From CAZMNF01 sp964567595 (GTDB taxonomy: Bacteria > Bipolaricaulota > Bipolaricaulia > RBG-16-55-9), in assembly GCA_964567595.1 (NCBI GenBank), contig CAZMNF010000003.1, forward strand, positions 1 to 64,000: a DNA stretch of 64,000 nt, read 5' to 3'. The notes beneath the pieces are model-generated. The model saw only the letters and a program-made list of their open reading frames with translations. It was not told where the DNA came from and searched no databases. Position 1 is the first letter of the stretch. Every line of letters starts with the position of its first letter. Shown here piece by piece: positions 32,186 to 41,815 of this stretch. The position numbers and the translations under genes were made by a program.

Positions 32186-33651
32186 GGGGCCGTCGAGGAT
32201 GCCCCCTGGTTGGCGAGCATGACGGCATGGTCCAGGCGCTGGGCCGTTCGATCTTGGCCCAGGAACGCCATCGTCTCGAAGAGCCCGGGCCCCTTGTCGA
32301 GGCCCGTCAACGCCACGCGGCAGGGTTGGGCGACCGCGCCCAGCTTGAGGTGCTGCTCGGCGAGCCAACTCCGCACGATCTCGTTCAGCGCGTCGGCGTT
32401 GAACTGATCTTCCGGAAGTTCGCGGATCATGTCCGCCAGTCCGTTGAGCAGCGACGCTTTCTCCGGCGTCAAGTATTTCTCCACGGCCGCTTGATCGAAT
32501 TGGATCCGGTCGGTGAGGAAGGGGACGGCCCCCTTGGCGAGGTCCGCGAGCGTCTCCCGACGCTCCTTGAGGAAATCCACGGTCGCGGCCCAACGGGCCT
32601 CGGGAACCGCCTCGGCTTCCGCCTCGGACAGGATGCCGTGCTCAAGCGCGTAATCGCGCAACAAGTGCCCGATGCGCTCGGGGTCGCCGTTCATGACGTA
32701 GTGGTGGTTCAGCCACGTCAGCTTCTCGTCGTCAAAGATCGACGCCGAGGGGTTGATGCCGTCAATGGAGAACTTCTCGATGAGCTCGGCCCGATCGAAG
32801 ATCTCCTGGTCGCCGTAGGACCAGCCGAGCCGGGCGAGGTGGTTGACCATGGCCTCGGGCAGATAGCCCCTGTCGCGGTACTCCTGCACGGTCGTGGCGC
32901 CGTGACGCTTGGAGAGCTTCGAGCGATCGGTGGCCAGCACCATCGGAACGTGGGCAAACTCAGGAAGCTCAACGCCGAGCGCGTCGTAGATGAGGATCTG
33001 CTTCGGCGTGTTGTTCAGGTGCTCGTCGGCGCGGATCACGTGCGTTATGCCCATGGTCGCGTCGTCGATCACCACGGCGAAGTTGTAGGTCGGACGGCCA
33101 TCGGAACGCATAAGGATAAAATCGTCGATCTCCGCGTTGTCGAATTCCACGACACCGCGGACGCGATCGTTGACCACCGTTGATCCGGACGGCGGGGAGA
33201 TCAGCCGCAGAACGGGCGTCCGCCCCTCGGCCTCGTACGCCTGGCGTTGTTCGGAGGCGAGGTGCCGACAGTGGCCGTCGTAGAGCGGCTTACGTTTCTC
33301 CTCGAGCGCCTGCTGGCGCTTCGCTTCCAGCTCCTCGGCCGTGCAGTAGCACCGATAGGCCTTCCCCTCGTCCAGCAGCCGATCCGCGTGCGCTTGGTAG
33401 GTTGGCAGCCGTTCGCTCTGGAAGAAGGGGCCCTCGTCGGGATGGAGCCCGAGCCACCGGAAGCTGTCCGTGATCGGGTCGATGAGGTCAGGCCGATTGC
33501 GCTCCAGATCCGTGTCCTCGAAGCGCAGCACGAACGTTCCCTCATGCTTGCGCGCATAGAGCCAGTTGAACAGTGCCGTGCGCGCGCCGCCGACGTGGAG
33601 TTCCCCCGTCGGGCTTGGCGCGAAGCGCACGCGGACTGTCGATTCGCTCAT
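32182..33651 (-). CDS. gltX: Glutamate--tRNA ligase
   Basis: 489-aa class I aminoacyl-tRNA synthetase. Signatures: FAPSPTGELHVGGARTALFN (HIGH-type motif), HEGTFVLRFEDTDLER, YRCYCTAEELEAKR, and KLSKRHGATTVQEY (KMSKS-type). Length fits a standard GluRS; whether it also charges tRNA-Gln is not readable from motifs. It is third in the minus-strand run ilvE - barrel protein - gltX - rsmD and ends in an ATGA overlap with rsmD. Confidence 0.97.
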   Translation of the reverse strand: MSESTVRVRFAPSPTGELHVGGARTALFNWLYARKHEGTFVLRFEDTDLERNRPDLIDPITDSFRWLGLHPDEGPFFQSERLPTYQAHADRLLDEGKAYRCYCTAEELEAKRQQALEEKRKPLYDGHCRHLASEQRQAYEAEGRTPVLRLISPPSGSTVVNDRVRGVVEFDNAEIDDFILMRSDGRPTYNFAVVIDDATMGITHVIRADEHLNNTPKQILIYDALGVELPEFAHVPMVLATDRSKLSKRHGATTVQEYRDRGYLPEAMVNHLARLGWSYGDQEIFDRAELIEKFSIDGINPSASIFDDEKLTWLNHHYVMNGDPERIGHLLRDYALEHGILSEAEAEAVPEARWAATVDFLKERRETLADLAKGAVPFLTDRIQFDQAAVEKYLTPEKASLLNGLADMIRELPEDQFNADALNEIVRSWLAEQHLKLGAVAQPCRVALTGLDKGPGLFETMAFLGQDRTAQRLDHAVMLANQGASSTAP

Positions 33652-33699
33652 GATGCGACATCACTCTCCATCCGGGGGCGATCGCCTTGTCGTCGCTTG

Positions 33700-34296
33700 C
33701 TAGAACGCATAGTGGAATCCGATCCCGCCGGCGATCCAGCGGAAGTCGAACACGTTGGTCAGGTTGAGCGCAAAGCCGTAGTCAATCACGGGATGGACGC
33801 GCGCGATGGGCCAGTCCGCGATGCGGATCTCGGCCAGCGTCGCGAAAAACGGTTCCCGCAAGCTGGGCGAGGTCTCCCCGCCCAGGCGGATCGTCGCGGA
33901 CGGTCCCCCGCTCAGATAGAAGTCCGCGCGCGGGTTGTCGCTGACCCGCCAGAGGCCGCGCGTGGACACGAGCAGATCGAGTCGATTGGGGCATTCGAAC
34001 GCCGGCCGTTCGATCCGGCCGTCGTCCGGTGGTTCCGACGGGTCCGGCGGGTCTGGAGGGTCACACTGTGGAATCGGCGCCACGTTCAACTCGTAGCTGA
34101 GGCGGGCGTCGGGCTCATTCCGGACGCTGATGCCCAAAAAGGGGAAGTTCGCATGGATGCCGAGCGACCACTGGGCGTCGGCGGACTCCGTCTCGGTCGC
34201 GTCCGGCTGGGCACTCGCCGCGAACGCGCCCACTCCGACGACCAGCGCCACGAGCGCTGCCACCAAGGATGCACGGCCAAGCGACGGACGATTCAC
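33700..34296 (-). CDS. Small outer-membrane beta-barrel-like protein
   Basis: 198 aa. It has a signal peptide (LVAALVALVVGVGAFAASAQ), alternating-polarity strands with repeated turns, a Pro/Asp-rich loop (CDPPDPPDPSEPPDDG) flanked by Cys, and a C-terminus GGIGFHYAF ending in Phe as outer-membrane barrels do. No named domain is recognised. Start is GTG 34296 with AAGGAG 9 nt upstream. It lies between ilvE and gltX, 29 nt and 48 nt away, likely cotranscribed. Confidence 0.75.
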   Translation of the reverse strand: MNRPSLGRASLVAALVALVVGVGAFAASAQPDATETESADAQWSLGIHANFPFLGISVRNEPDARLSYELNVAPIPQCDPPDPPDPSEPPDDGRIERPAFECPNRLDLLVSTRGLWRVSDNPRADFYLSGGPSATIRLGGETSPSLREPFFATLAEIRIADWPIARVHPVIDYGFALNLTNVFDFRWIAGGIGFHYAF

Positions 34297-34325
34297 GACG
34301 GTCAGCTCCTTCCTAATGGCTTCGA

Positions 34326-35204
34326 CTATCCGATCGGCGTGCCGGTATCGGGCTGGCCCGTAATCGCCATGAACCGTTCACGGAGATCGTGCGTGATCGG
34401 CCCCGGGGTGCCGTCGCCGATCGGCCGCTTGTTGACGGTCACGATCGGGGCGATCTCGGCGGCCGTGCCCGTGAGGAACATCTCGTCGGCGGTGTAGAGC
34501 TGGGCCGCACCGAAGAACTGTTCCTCGACCTCGTAGCCTGCGTCCTGCGCAACGTCGATCACCGAGGCTCGCGTGATCCCGGGGAGGTTGCTCACCACCG
34601 GCGGGGTGTAGAGGGCGCCGTCCTTGATGATGAAGAGGTTGTCGGCGGTCCCCTCGGCGACGAAGCCGTTCGGGTCCAGCATGATCCCTTCGTCGACGCC
34701 GAGGTGATTCGCCTCAATGCGGGCCAGGATGTTGGCCAGATAGTTGAGCGACTTGACGCTGGGCGGCAGGCTTTCGGGGGATTTCACTCGCGTCGAGACG
34801 ACCGCCGCGCTCATGCCCTTCTGATAGACCTCCTCGGGATAGAGCGACTTCCACTCCTTGACGATAACGATGACGGAGGCGCCCTGCGTGCACTTCGTGG
34901 GATCGATGCCGAGGTCGCCCACGCCGCGCGTCACGACGGGCCGAATGTAGGCCGTGTCGACCTCATTGACCCGCAAGGTTTCTAAAATCGCCTCGCTCAT
35001 CTCCTCGCGCGATAGCGGGATGTCCAATTCGATCGCTTTGGCGCTGTCGTAGAGCCGATCGAGGTGCTCCTTGAACTTGAAGACGTAGCCGTCGTAGGCA
35101 CGAATTCCCTCAAAGACGCCGTCGCCGTACAAAAGTCCGTGGTCGAAGACGCTGACGCTGGCTTCGTTCTCTTCCACAAACTCGCCGTTGAGATAGGCCT
35201 TCAT
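34326..35204 (-). CDS. ilvE: Branched-chain amino-acid aminotransferase
   Basis: 292-aa class IV PLP aminotransferase for Leu, Ile and Val. Motifs: MKAYLNGEFVEENEASVSVFDHGLLYGDGVFEGIR, RPVVTRGVGDLGID, the PLP Lys in SVKSLNYLANILA, and GFVAEGTADNLFIIKDG. ATG 35204 has GGAAGGAGG upstream; the frame runs to 35294 but without a ribosome site. A promoter at 35293-35322 gives a leader of about 80 nt with no attenuator that I can recognise. It may feed the Liv-type importer substrates at 43 kb. Confidence 0.95.
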   Translation of the reverse strand: MKAYLNGEFVEENEASVSVFDHGLLYGDGVFEGIRAYDGYVFKFKEHLDRLYDSAKAIELDIPLSREEMSEAILETLRVNEVDTAYIRPVVTRGVGDLGIDPTKCTQGASVIVIVKEWKSLYPEEVYQKGMSAAVVSTRVKSPESLPPSVKSLNYLANILARIEANHLGVDEGIMLDPNGFVAEGTADNLFIIKDGALYTPPVVSNLPGITRASVIDVAQDAGYEVEEQFFGAAQLYTADEMFLTGTAAEIAPIVTVNKRPIGDGTPGPITHDLRERFMAITGQPDTGTPIG

Positions 35205-35292
35205 GACGCCCTCCTTCCCTCGTGGGGCGATGCAACAGCTGGAAATGCGCAGATTGCGTATGGCCGCATGGGTCTGGACAAATGACCTCCGC

Positions 35293-35322
35293 ACTATATC
35301 GGGGCGTTGTTGAGGGTGTCAA
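35293..35322 (-). promoter_or_regulatory. ilvE operon promoter
   Basis: Consensus TTGACA (35322-35317), 18-nt spacer, TATAGT (35298-35293) on the minus strand. Confidence 0.8.
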
Positions 35323-35342
35323 CAGAACGAGGCATCCCCTGT

Positions 35343-35582
35343 TCAGAGGACGAACCCGACGAGCAGCCCGATCGCGACGGCCCAGAAGCCCGCGCCGACG
35401 TAGAAGCTGAGCTCCTCAAACAGCGAAGATCGCGATTCTGTTTCGTCCTGACGCCGGGCCAACCGAGGGCGATCGCGCCCGAGCGTGACGGCCCAGAGGA
35501 TGAGCTCGCCCGTGGCGTAACAGAGGACGTGAGCGAGGAACCAGAGCAGCCCGTAGACGAGCACTTCCAGGATCGCAACCAT
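35343..35582 (-). CDS. Small two-helix membrane protein
   Basis: 79 aa: an N-terminal hydrophobic helix (EVLVYGLLWFLAHVLCYATGELILWAVTL), a basic linker (GRDRPRLARR), and a second helix at the C-terminus (FYVGAGFWAVAIGLLVGFVL). No family recognised. It has its own promoter at 35607-35635 and GAGGAAA before the ATG, which supports it being a real gene. Its stop lies 21 nt before the ilvE promoter. Confidence 0.7.
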   Translation of the reverse strand: MVAILEVLVYGLLWFLAHVLCYATGELILWAVTLGRDRPRLARRQDETESRSSLFEELSFYVGAGFWAVAIGLLVGFVL

Positions 35583-35606
35583 TGCGGTTTCCTCGTTGAG
35601 TCACTC

Positions 35607-35635
35607 ACAATAAGCGATCCATTCCTTGTTGGCAA
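35607..35635 (-). promoter_or_regulatory. Promoter of the small two-helix protein
   Basis: TTGCCA (35635-35630), 17-nt spacer, TATTGT (35612-35607) on the minus strand. Confidence 0.6.
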
Positions 35636-35714
35636 GTCACGAGGTGCCCGATGGCGTTGGACCCCGCGTTCGACGCTGTGCTAAGCTCCCGGCAAGGAGG
35701 GCGTTTCAATCGTC

Positions 35715-36622
<908 letters not shown>

Positions 36623-36626
<4 letters not shown>

Positions 36627-37381
36627 CGATGGAACTCCATCAAGTGGTAGACTATCTCGACGATTATCTGAAGACTTCAGAAATCCCGGACGCCCCCGTG
36701 GCGCTCAACGGGCTCCAAGTTGAAGGGACGCGCGACATTCAGACCGTCGCCACGGCCACCGACGCCTGCACGGCGACGATCCAAGAAGCCATCGATCGCG
36801 ATGCCGATCTGATGATCGTCCACCACGGGCTGTTCTGGGGCGGGCTCCAGCCGTTGACGGGAGTCCGAATGCGGCCGTTCAAAGCCCTCCTCGACCACGG
36901 CATCGCGCTCTATTCCGCCCATCTTCCCTTGGATGTTCACCCCGACCTTGGCAACAACGCGGTGCTGCTCGCGCAATTGGGCTTTGCACCGTCCGGCCGC
37001 TTCGGGACGGACGATGATCTGGAGTTGGGACTGTGGGCCGAGGTCGATATCCGACGCCATGAGCTGATCGGGCGGATGCAGGCGCTGTTGGGCGATCACG
37101 TCCTGGCCATCGGCAAAGGGCCTGAACACATTGAACGACTTGGTCTCATCACGGGCGGCGCCGGAAAATTCATTCACGAGGCCCACGAGCGCGAACTGGA
37201 TGCGTTCATCACCGGCGAAGCCAAGCATCCCGAGGCCGTGGCCGCGGAAGAGTACGGCGTCAACTTGATGTTGGGCGGCCACTACGCGACCGAAACGTTC
37301 GGCCCGCACGCGCTCGGCGAGCACCTGAGTGAGCGATTCGGTCTGGCGCACACGTTCATCGACCATCCCTTTCCGACGTAA
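36623..37381 (+). CDS. Nif3-like dinuclear metal center protein (GTP cyclohydrolase I type 2 family)
   Basis: 252 aa in the NIF3/YbgI family: LNGLQVEGTRDIQTVATATDA, LMIVHHGLFWGG (metal His pair), GIALYSAHLPLDVHPDLGNNAVL, LGLITGGAGKFIHEA, and LGGHYATETFGPHALGEHL. The family is widespread and its physiological role is unsettled. GTG 36623 overlaps the argF stop as GTGA; ATG 36629 is an equally possible start. Confidence 0.88.
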
Positions 37382-37386
37382 CGCCG

Positions 37387-37911
37387 ATGAAGTTGGCGCT
37401 GACCGGCCCGCCGAGCTCGGGCAAGACGACGCTCTGCCAGCGGCTTGTTGAGACGCTGGACTTGACCATCGGCGGCATCCTGACCCAAGAGATGCGCGGA
37501 TCCGATGGAGGGCGCTCCGGATTTGCGATTCGCGACCTGTCGACGGGGATGGAAGGGACCCTCGCCTCGACCGAACGATCCCACGGTCCGCGCGTCGGGA
37601 AATATCGGGTTCATCTGGACGACCTCGAACGAGTCGCGACCCCAGCGATCGAGATGGCCTTGGTGCGAGCTGATCTGATTGTCATCGACGAGGTCGCCCC
37701 GATGGAACTCCAAAGCGAGGCGTTCGTCGACGTGACCGAGCAAGCCTTGGCCTCGGATCGTCCCTTGCTCGTCACGTTCAAGGGCGGACGTGGGCATCCG
37801 CTCGTGCAGCGGATCAGGGATATGTGTGAGATACACAGACTTACGACAGAGACCCGCGATGCGCTTTTTGACACCCTGAGCCGACGATTGTCGGTCCTGG
37901 GAGCCGATTGA
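37387..37911 (+). CDS. THEP1-type nucleoside-triphosphatase
   Basis: 174-aa P-loop NTPase of the THEP1/NTPase_1 family: Walker A ALTGPPSSGKTTL (residues 4-16), GGILTQEMR, GKYRVHLDDLE, and Walker B DLIVIDEVAPMEL. Members hydrolyse NTPs without known partner. It starts 5 nt after the Nif3-like gene and its stop overlaps the next start as TGATG. Confidence 0.87.
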   Translation: MKLALTGPPSSGKTTLCQRLVETLDLTIGGILTQEMRGSDGGRSGFAIRDLSTGMEGTLASTERSHGPRVGKYRVHLDDLERVATPAIEMALVRADLIVIDEVAPMELQSEAFVDVTEQALASDRPLLVTFKGGRGHPLVQRIRDMCEIHRLTTETRDALFDTLSRRLSVLGAD

Positions 37912-38939
37912 TGGACTTGTCGATTGCTCATCAGTCGCATCATGTGCTCCTCGGCTGCCCCTTCGACAACGGCATCCGCTCCATGCTCCGCTACGGTCGC
38001 GGCGTCACGGGCGCGGCCGACGGCCCGCGCGCGGTCCTGGACGCCCTTCGATCCGAGCATCCGGACGTTGCCGCCCAGGTCGATGCCCAGATGCTCGATC
38101 TGGCCCGATTCAACCTTCCCGTCGAGCGCGACCGTCTTGAAAATCCCGCGTTCACCGCGCACCAGTTGGAAAGCACCCTTGCTGCCCACGACGAGATCGA
38201 GCGGGCCGCCGCCGAGATCGCCCGAGCCGGCCGGATTCCCCTGGGCATCGGCGGCGACCACTCCATCACGTATTCCCTAGCACGCGGACGGATGACGTCG
38301 TCCCCTCATCAAGCTTGGGGATTGATCTACGTCGATGCCCATCTCGACCTGCGTGCCTGGAATGTCGAGGACGGGGAAGACGTTATCAGCAGCGGCAACG
38401 CCTTCTGGCGGCTGCTCAACGATCCAGCGGTTCCCTTGTCGGGTGAAAATGTCGTCGCGCTCGGGATTCTGCCGTCGGACTCGGACGTCTACACAACCCT
38501 AGCGGAACGAGCGAAGGACTACGGCATGACCGTCGTCCCCCGATCCGCCGTCTCGGAGCAGGGCATCGATACCCTTGTCTCCGAAGCGCTCCGTCAAGCC
38601 GGACACGGCACGGAGGCCGTCTACGTCAGCCTCGACATGGACGCGCTCGATCGGTCGATCGCACCCGGCGTCAGCGCGCCCAATCCGAATGGCCTCACGA
38701 GCGACGAGCTATTTGGGATCATCGACGGACTGGCCCGCGACGCGCGCGCGATCGGCTTTGACGTCGTGGAGACGTCCTCCCGAGAGCAAGCCTGGTTCGA
38801 GGTCGTGGACGGCGAGGACCGCTCGGAGACCGAAGCTGAGCGGCAAGACGCATTGGCTGAGACGGCTCGAACGGCAGCCGATGGGATCGCACGGTTCGTT
38901 CAGCGCAAGTCCGAGTTGGCCCGTGACCAAGCGAGCTGA
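37911..38939 (+). CDS. Arginase/agmatinase/formimidoylglutamase family hydrolase
   Basis: 342 aa, manganese ureohydrolase fold. Metal motifs: GIGGDHSITY, YVDAHLDLR and SLDMDALDRSIAPGVSAP. The sequence alone does not fix the substrate. Because it converges on hutI and hutU, formimidoylglutamase (hutG) fits; cotranscription with argF would also suit arginase. ATG 37911 is chosen over TTG 37908. The last 40 nt overlap the end of the convergent hutI. Confidence 0.9.
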   Translation: MDLSIAHQSHHVLLGCPFDNGIRSMLRYGRGVTGAADGPRAVLDALRSEHPDVAAQVDAQMLDLARFNLPVERDRLENPAFTAHQLESTLAAHDEIERAAAEIARAGRIPLGIGGDHSITYSLARGRMTSSPHQAWGLIYVDAHLDLRAWNVEDGEDVISSGNAFWRLLNDPAVPLSGENVVALGILPSDSDVYTTLAERAKDYGMTVVPRSAVSEQGIDTLVSEALRQAGHGTEAVYVSLDMDALDRSIAPGVSAPNPNGLTSDELFGIIDGLARDARAIGFDVVETSSREQAWFEVVDGEDRSETEAERQDALAETARTAADGIARFVQRKSELARDQAS

Positions 38940-40108
38940 CCGCCTACGTAGACTTGCGCTAATGGCACCTCGCCCCAGCGGTAGAACGGCTCCAAGGCGT
39001 GCGGTCCGTCCGTCACAACGAAGTCGGCGTGAGCGCCCTTTTCCAATCGACCGAGGTCGGGTTTTCCAAGTGCGTCCGCCGTGTGAGCGGTGCCTGCGAC
39101 GAGCGACTCCTCCACGCTGAGCCCGCCGAGCGCCGTCGCGAGCTGGAGCGCCAATGGGAGACTGTAAAACGGGCTGGAGCCGGGGTTGTGATCGGTCGCC
39201 ACGGCGACCTTGACGCCGGCGTCCCACATCGCCCGCGCGTTGGGCAACGCCCGCGTCAACAAGAGCGCCGCCCCCGGCAGGACCGTGCCGACGGTTCCGG
39301 CTTCGGCCAGCGCTTGCCAGTCGTCGTCCGTGGCTTTCTCCAAGTGGTCGGCGGAGAGGCCGCCGAGTTCCGCCACCATTTGTGTGGCACCGTTGCGGGA
39401 GAGCTGTTCCGTATGGGCTTTCACGGCAAGTTTTTCATTGAGTCCCGCTTCCAGGACGCGCCGAGCCTCATCGAGCGTGTAGGCCCCGCGGTCGCAGAAG
39501 ACGTCCACGGCCTCGGCCAGGCCGTCCTCGGCAACCTCGGAGATCAAGTCTTGGGTAAGCATGGCCAGATAGTCAGCGCGATCCCAGGTCGTCGGGATCA
39601 GGTGCGCCAAGAACGTCGACACAACCCGCTGTGGCTCGCTGTCGGCTAAGCTTCGGATGGCACGGAGCATCCTCAGTTCGGGATCGCGCTCCATGCCGTA
39701 GCCCGACTTGATCTCGACGGTCGTGACGCCGCGTGACAGAAAGCCTCGTAAGCGCCCTTGCGCGAGCGAGACGAGCTCGTCCTCCGAGGCCTGCCGCGTT
39801 GCCTCAGTCGTGGCATGGATGCCACCGCCCGCATCCATGAGCTCCTCGTAGCTTGCGCCGCGCGAGCGCATGGCGTACTCCTCGATGCGCGTGCCGGCCC
39901 AAATCGCGTGCGTGTGGGAGTCGACGAGCCCGGGCAGGACGCCACGCCCGCCTAGGTCCTCCATCGGCCACGCCGCATGCGCCGTCGGCAGGCCGGATTG
40001 GGGGCCGACCCAGACGATGCGTCCATCTTCGACGGCAATCGCCGCGTCGGTAACGCGCTGGAACGGCGTGTACAGCTCGGCAACCCCGGTGAAAATTTGC
40101 TGATCCAT
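38900..40108 (-). CDS. hutI: Imidazolonepropionase
   Basis: 402-aa amidohydrolase of the third step of histidine degradation, hydrolysing imidazolonepropionate to formimidoylglutamate. Metal motif VLPGLVDSHTHAIWAGTR, then GASYEELMDAGGGIHATTEATR (family signature), TVEIKSGYG, and AVKAHTEQLSRNGA. Length is normal. It starts 15 nt after hutU; the C-terminal 40 nt overlap the arginase-family gene tail to tail. Confidence 0.96.
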   Translation of the reverse strand: MDQQIFTGVAELYTPFQRVTDAAIAVEDGRIVWVGPQSGLPTAHAAWPMEDLGGRGVLPGLVDSHTHAIWAGTRIEEYAMRSRGASYEELMDAGGGIHATTEATRQASEDELVSLAQGRLRGFLSRGVTTVEIKSGYGMERDPELRMLRAIRSLADSEPQRVVSTFLAHLIPTTWDRADYLAMLTQDLISEVAEDGLAEAVDVFCDRGAYTLDEARRVLEAGLNEKLAVKAHTEQLSRNGATQMVAELGGLSADHLEKATDDDWQALAEAGTVGTVLPGAALLLTRALPNARAMWDAGVKVAVATDHNPGSSPFYSLPLALQLATALGGLSVEESLVAGTAHTADALGKPDLGRLEKGAHADFVVTDGPHALEPFYRWGEVPLAQVYVGGQLAWSRANSDLR

Positions 40109-40123
40109 CGCCCTCGTTCCCCT

Positions 40124-41794
40124 TCAGCCCAGTCTCGGCATTCGCAGGTCGGTCCGTCGGGCCGTGGCCATGGCGTCCTCGTAGCCGGCGTCCGCATGCC
40201 GGACGACGCCCATGCCCGGATCGTAGGTAAGCACACGCTGCAGCCGCCGTTCGGCCTCGTCGGTCCCGTCAGCGACGACGACCATGCCGGCGTGGATCGC
40301 CTTGCCGATGCCGACGCCGCCGCCGTGGTGGACCGACACCCAAGTGGCGCCGCCGACCGCGTTGAGCAGTGCGTTCAGAACGGGCCAGTCGGCGATGGCG
40401 TCGGAGCCGTCCTTCATCCCTTCGGTCTCCCGATAGGGCGAGGCCACCGAGCCCGCATCGAGGTGATCGCGCCCAATGACGATGGGCGCCCTCACCTCGC
40501 CCTTGCGCACCAGGTCGTTGAAGACGCGGCCGGCCCGCTCTCGCTCGCCGTAGCCGAGCCAGCAGATCCGCGAGGGCAACCCCTGGAACTGGACGCGCTC
40601 CTGGGCCATCCGGATCCAGCGATGGAGCGACTCGTCCTCGGGAAAGAGGTCCAATATCGCTTCGTCGGTCCGGTAGATGTCCGCCGGATCGCCCGACAGC
40701 GCCACCCAGCGGAACGGCCCCTTGCCCCGACAGAACATCGGACGAATGAACGCGGGAACGAAGCCGGGAAACGCCTGGTTGGCGCCGTCGAGACCGCCCT
40801 GCTCGGCCTGCGCGCGGAGGCTGTTGCCGTAGTCGAAGACGACGGCGCCTGCGCCTTGCAGATCGATCATCGCCTGGACATGGCGAACCATGGATTCGTA
40901 GCTCTGCTCGACGTACCGATCGGGGTCGGACTCGCGCAGGCGCTGTGCCTCATCGAAGGTCATGTGCCGGGGCACGTAGCCGTACAGCTCGTCATGCGCC
41001 GAGGTCTGATCGGTCACCGCATCGGGAACGCGGTTCCGCCGGACCAGCTCGGGGTAGACCTCGGCGGCGTTGCCGACAAGCCCGACCGAGATCGGCTCGC
41101 CCGAGGAGCGATGCTCGTCGATGATCTCGAGCGCCTCGTCGAGGCTCTCGGTCGACGTGTCCAGATAGCCCGTTTGGAGACGGCGTTCGATCTTGTCCGG
41201 GTTGATCTCGACGATCAACCCGATGCCCCCGTTCATCGTGATGGCCAGCGGCTGCGCGCCGCCCATTTCCCCCAGTCCTGCTGTGAGGACAAAACGGCCC
41301 TCCAGCGAGCCATTGAAGTGCTGCCGGGCCATTTCGGCCAGCGTCTCGAACGTCCCTTGGAGAATGCCCTGCGTGCCGATGTAGATCCACGAACCGGCCG
41401 TCATCTGGCCGTACATGATCAACCCTTGGCGCTCCAGCTCACGGAACTGGTCCCAATTGGCCCACTCGGGGACCAACAACGAGTTGGCGATCAGCACCCG
41501 CGGCGCGTCCTCGAAGGTCTTGAACACCGCCACGGGTTTGCCGGATTGGATGAGCAGCGTGTCGTCGGTCTCCATCGATCGGAGCGTGTCGACGATGGCG
41601 TGGTAGTCGTCCCACGTTCGGGCCGCGCGGCCGGTGCCGCCGTAGACGATGAGATTGGCCGGGTCGCCGGCAACGTCGGGATCGAGGTTGTTCATCAGCA
41701 TCCGCATGGGCGCCTCCAGGAGCCAGTCCTGGCAGCGCAGCTCCGTCCCACGCGGCGCGCGGATCTCCGGCGCTCGACTCGATGGCGCGTTCAT
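40124..41794 (-). CDS. hutU: Urocanate hydratase
   Basis: 556-aa urocanase, second step of histidine degradation, using tightly bound NAD as electrophile. Landmarks: CQDWLLEAPMRMLMNNLDPDVA, IVYGGTGRAARTWDDY, LTAGLGEMGGAQPLAITMNGG (NAD site), MFCRGKGPFRWVALSGDP and HHGGGVGIGKAIHAGMVVVADGT. Full length. GAGGCGAGGGGAG precedes the ATG. It follows the NHL-repeat protein by 21 nt. No histidine ammonia-lyase is in the window. Confidence 0.97.
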   Translation of the reverse strand: MNAPSSRAPEIRAPRGTELRCQDWLLEAPMRMLMNNLDPDVAGDPANLIVYGGTGRAARTWDDYHAIVDTLRSMETDDTLLIQSGKPVAVFKTFEDAPRVLIANSLLVPEWANWDQFRELERQGLIMYGQMTAGSWIYIGTQGILQGTFETLAEMARQHFNGSLEGRFVLTAGLGEMGGAQPLAITMNGGIGLIVEINPDKIERRLQTGYLDTSTESLDEALEIIDEHRSSGEPISVGLVGNAAEVYPELVRRNRVPDAVTDQTSAHDELYGYVPRHMTFDEAQRLRESDPDRYVEQSYESMVRHVQAMIDLQGAGAVVFDYGNSLRAQAEQGGLDGANQAFPGFVPAFIRPMFCRGKGPFRWVALSGDPADIYRTDEAILDLFPEDESLHRWIRMAQERVQFQGLPSRICWLGYGERERAGRVFNDLVRKGEVRAPIVIGRDHLDAGSVASPYRETEGMKDGSDAIADWPVLNALLNAVGGATWVSVHHGGGVGIGKAIHAGMVVVADGTDEAERRLQRVLTYDPGMGVVRHADAGYEDAMATARRTDLRMPRLG

Positions 41795-41815
41795 CTCCCC
41801 TCGCCTCCTCCTGGC

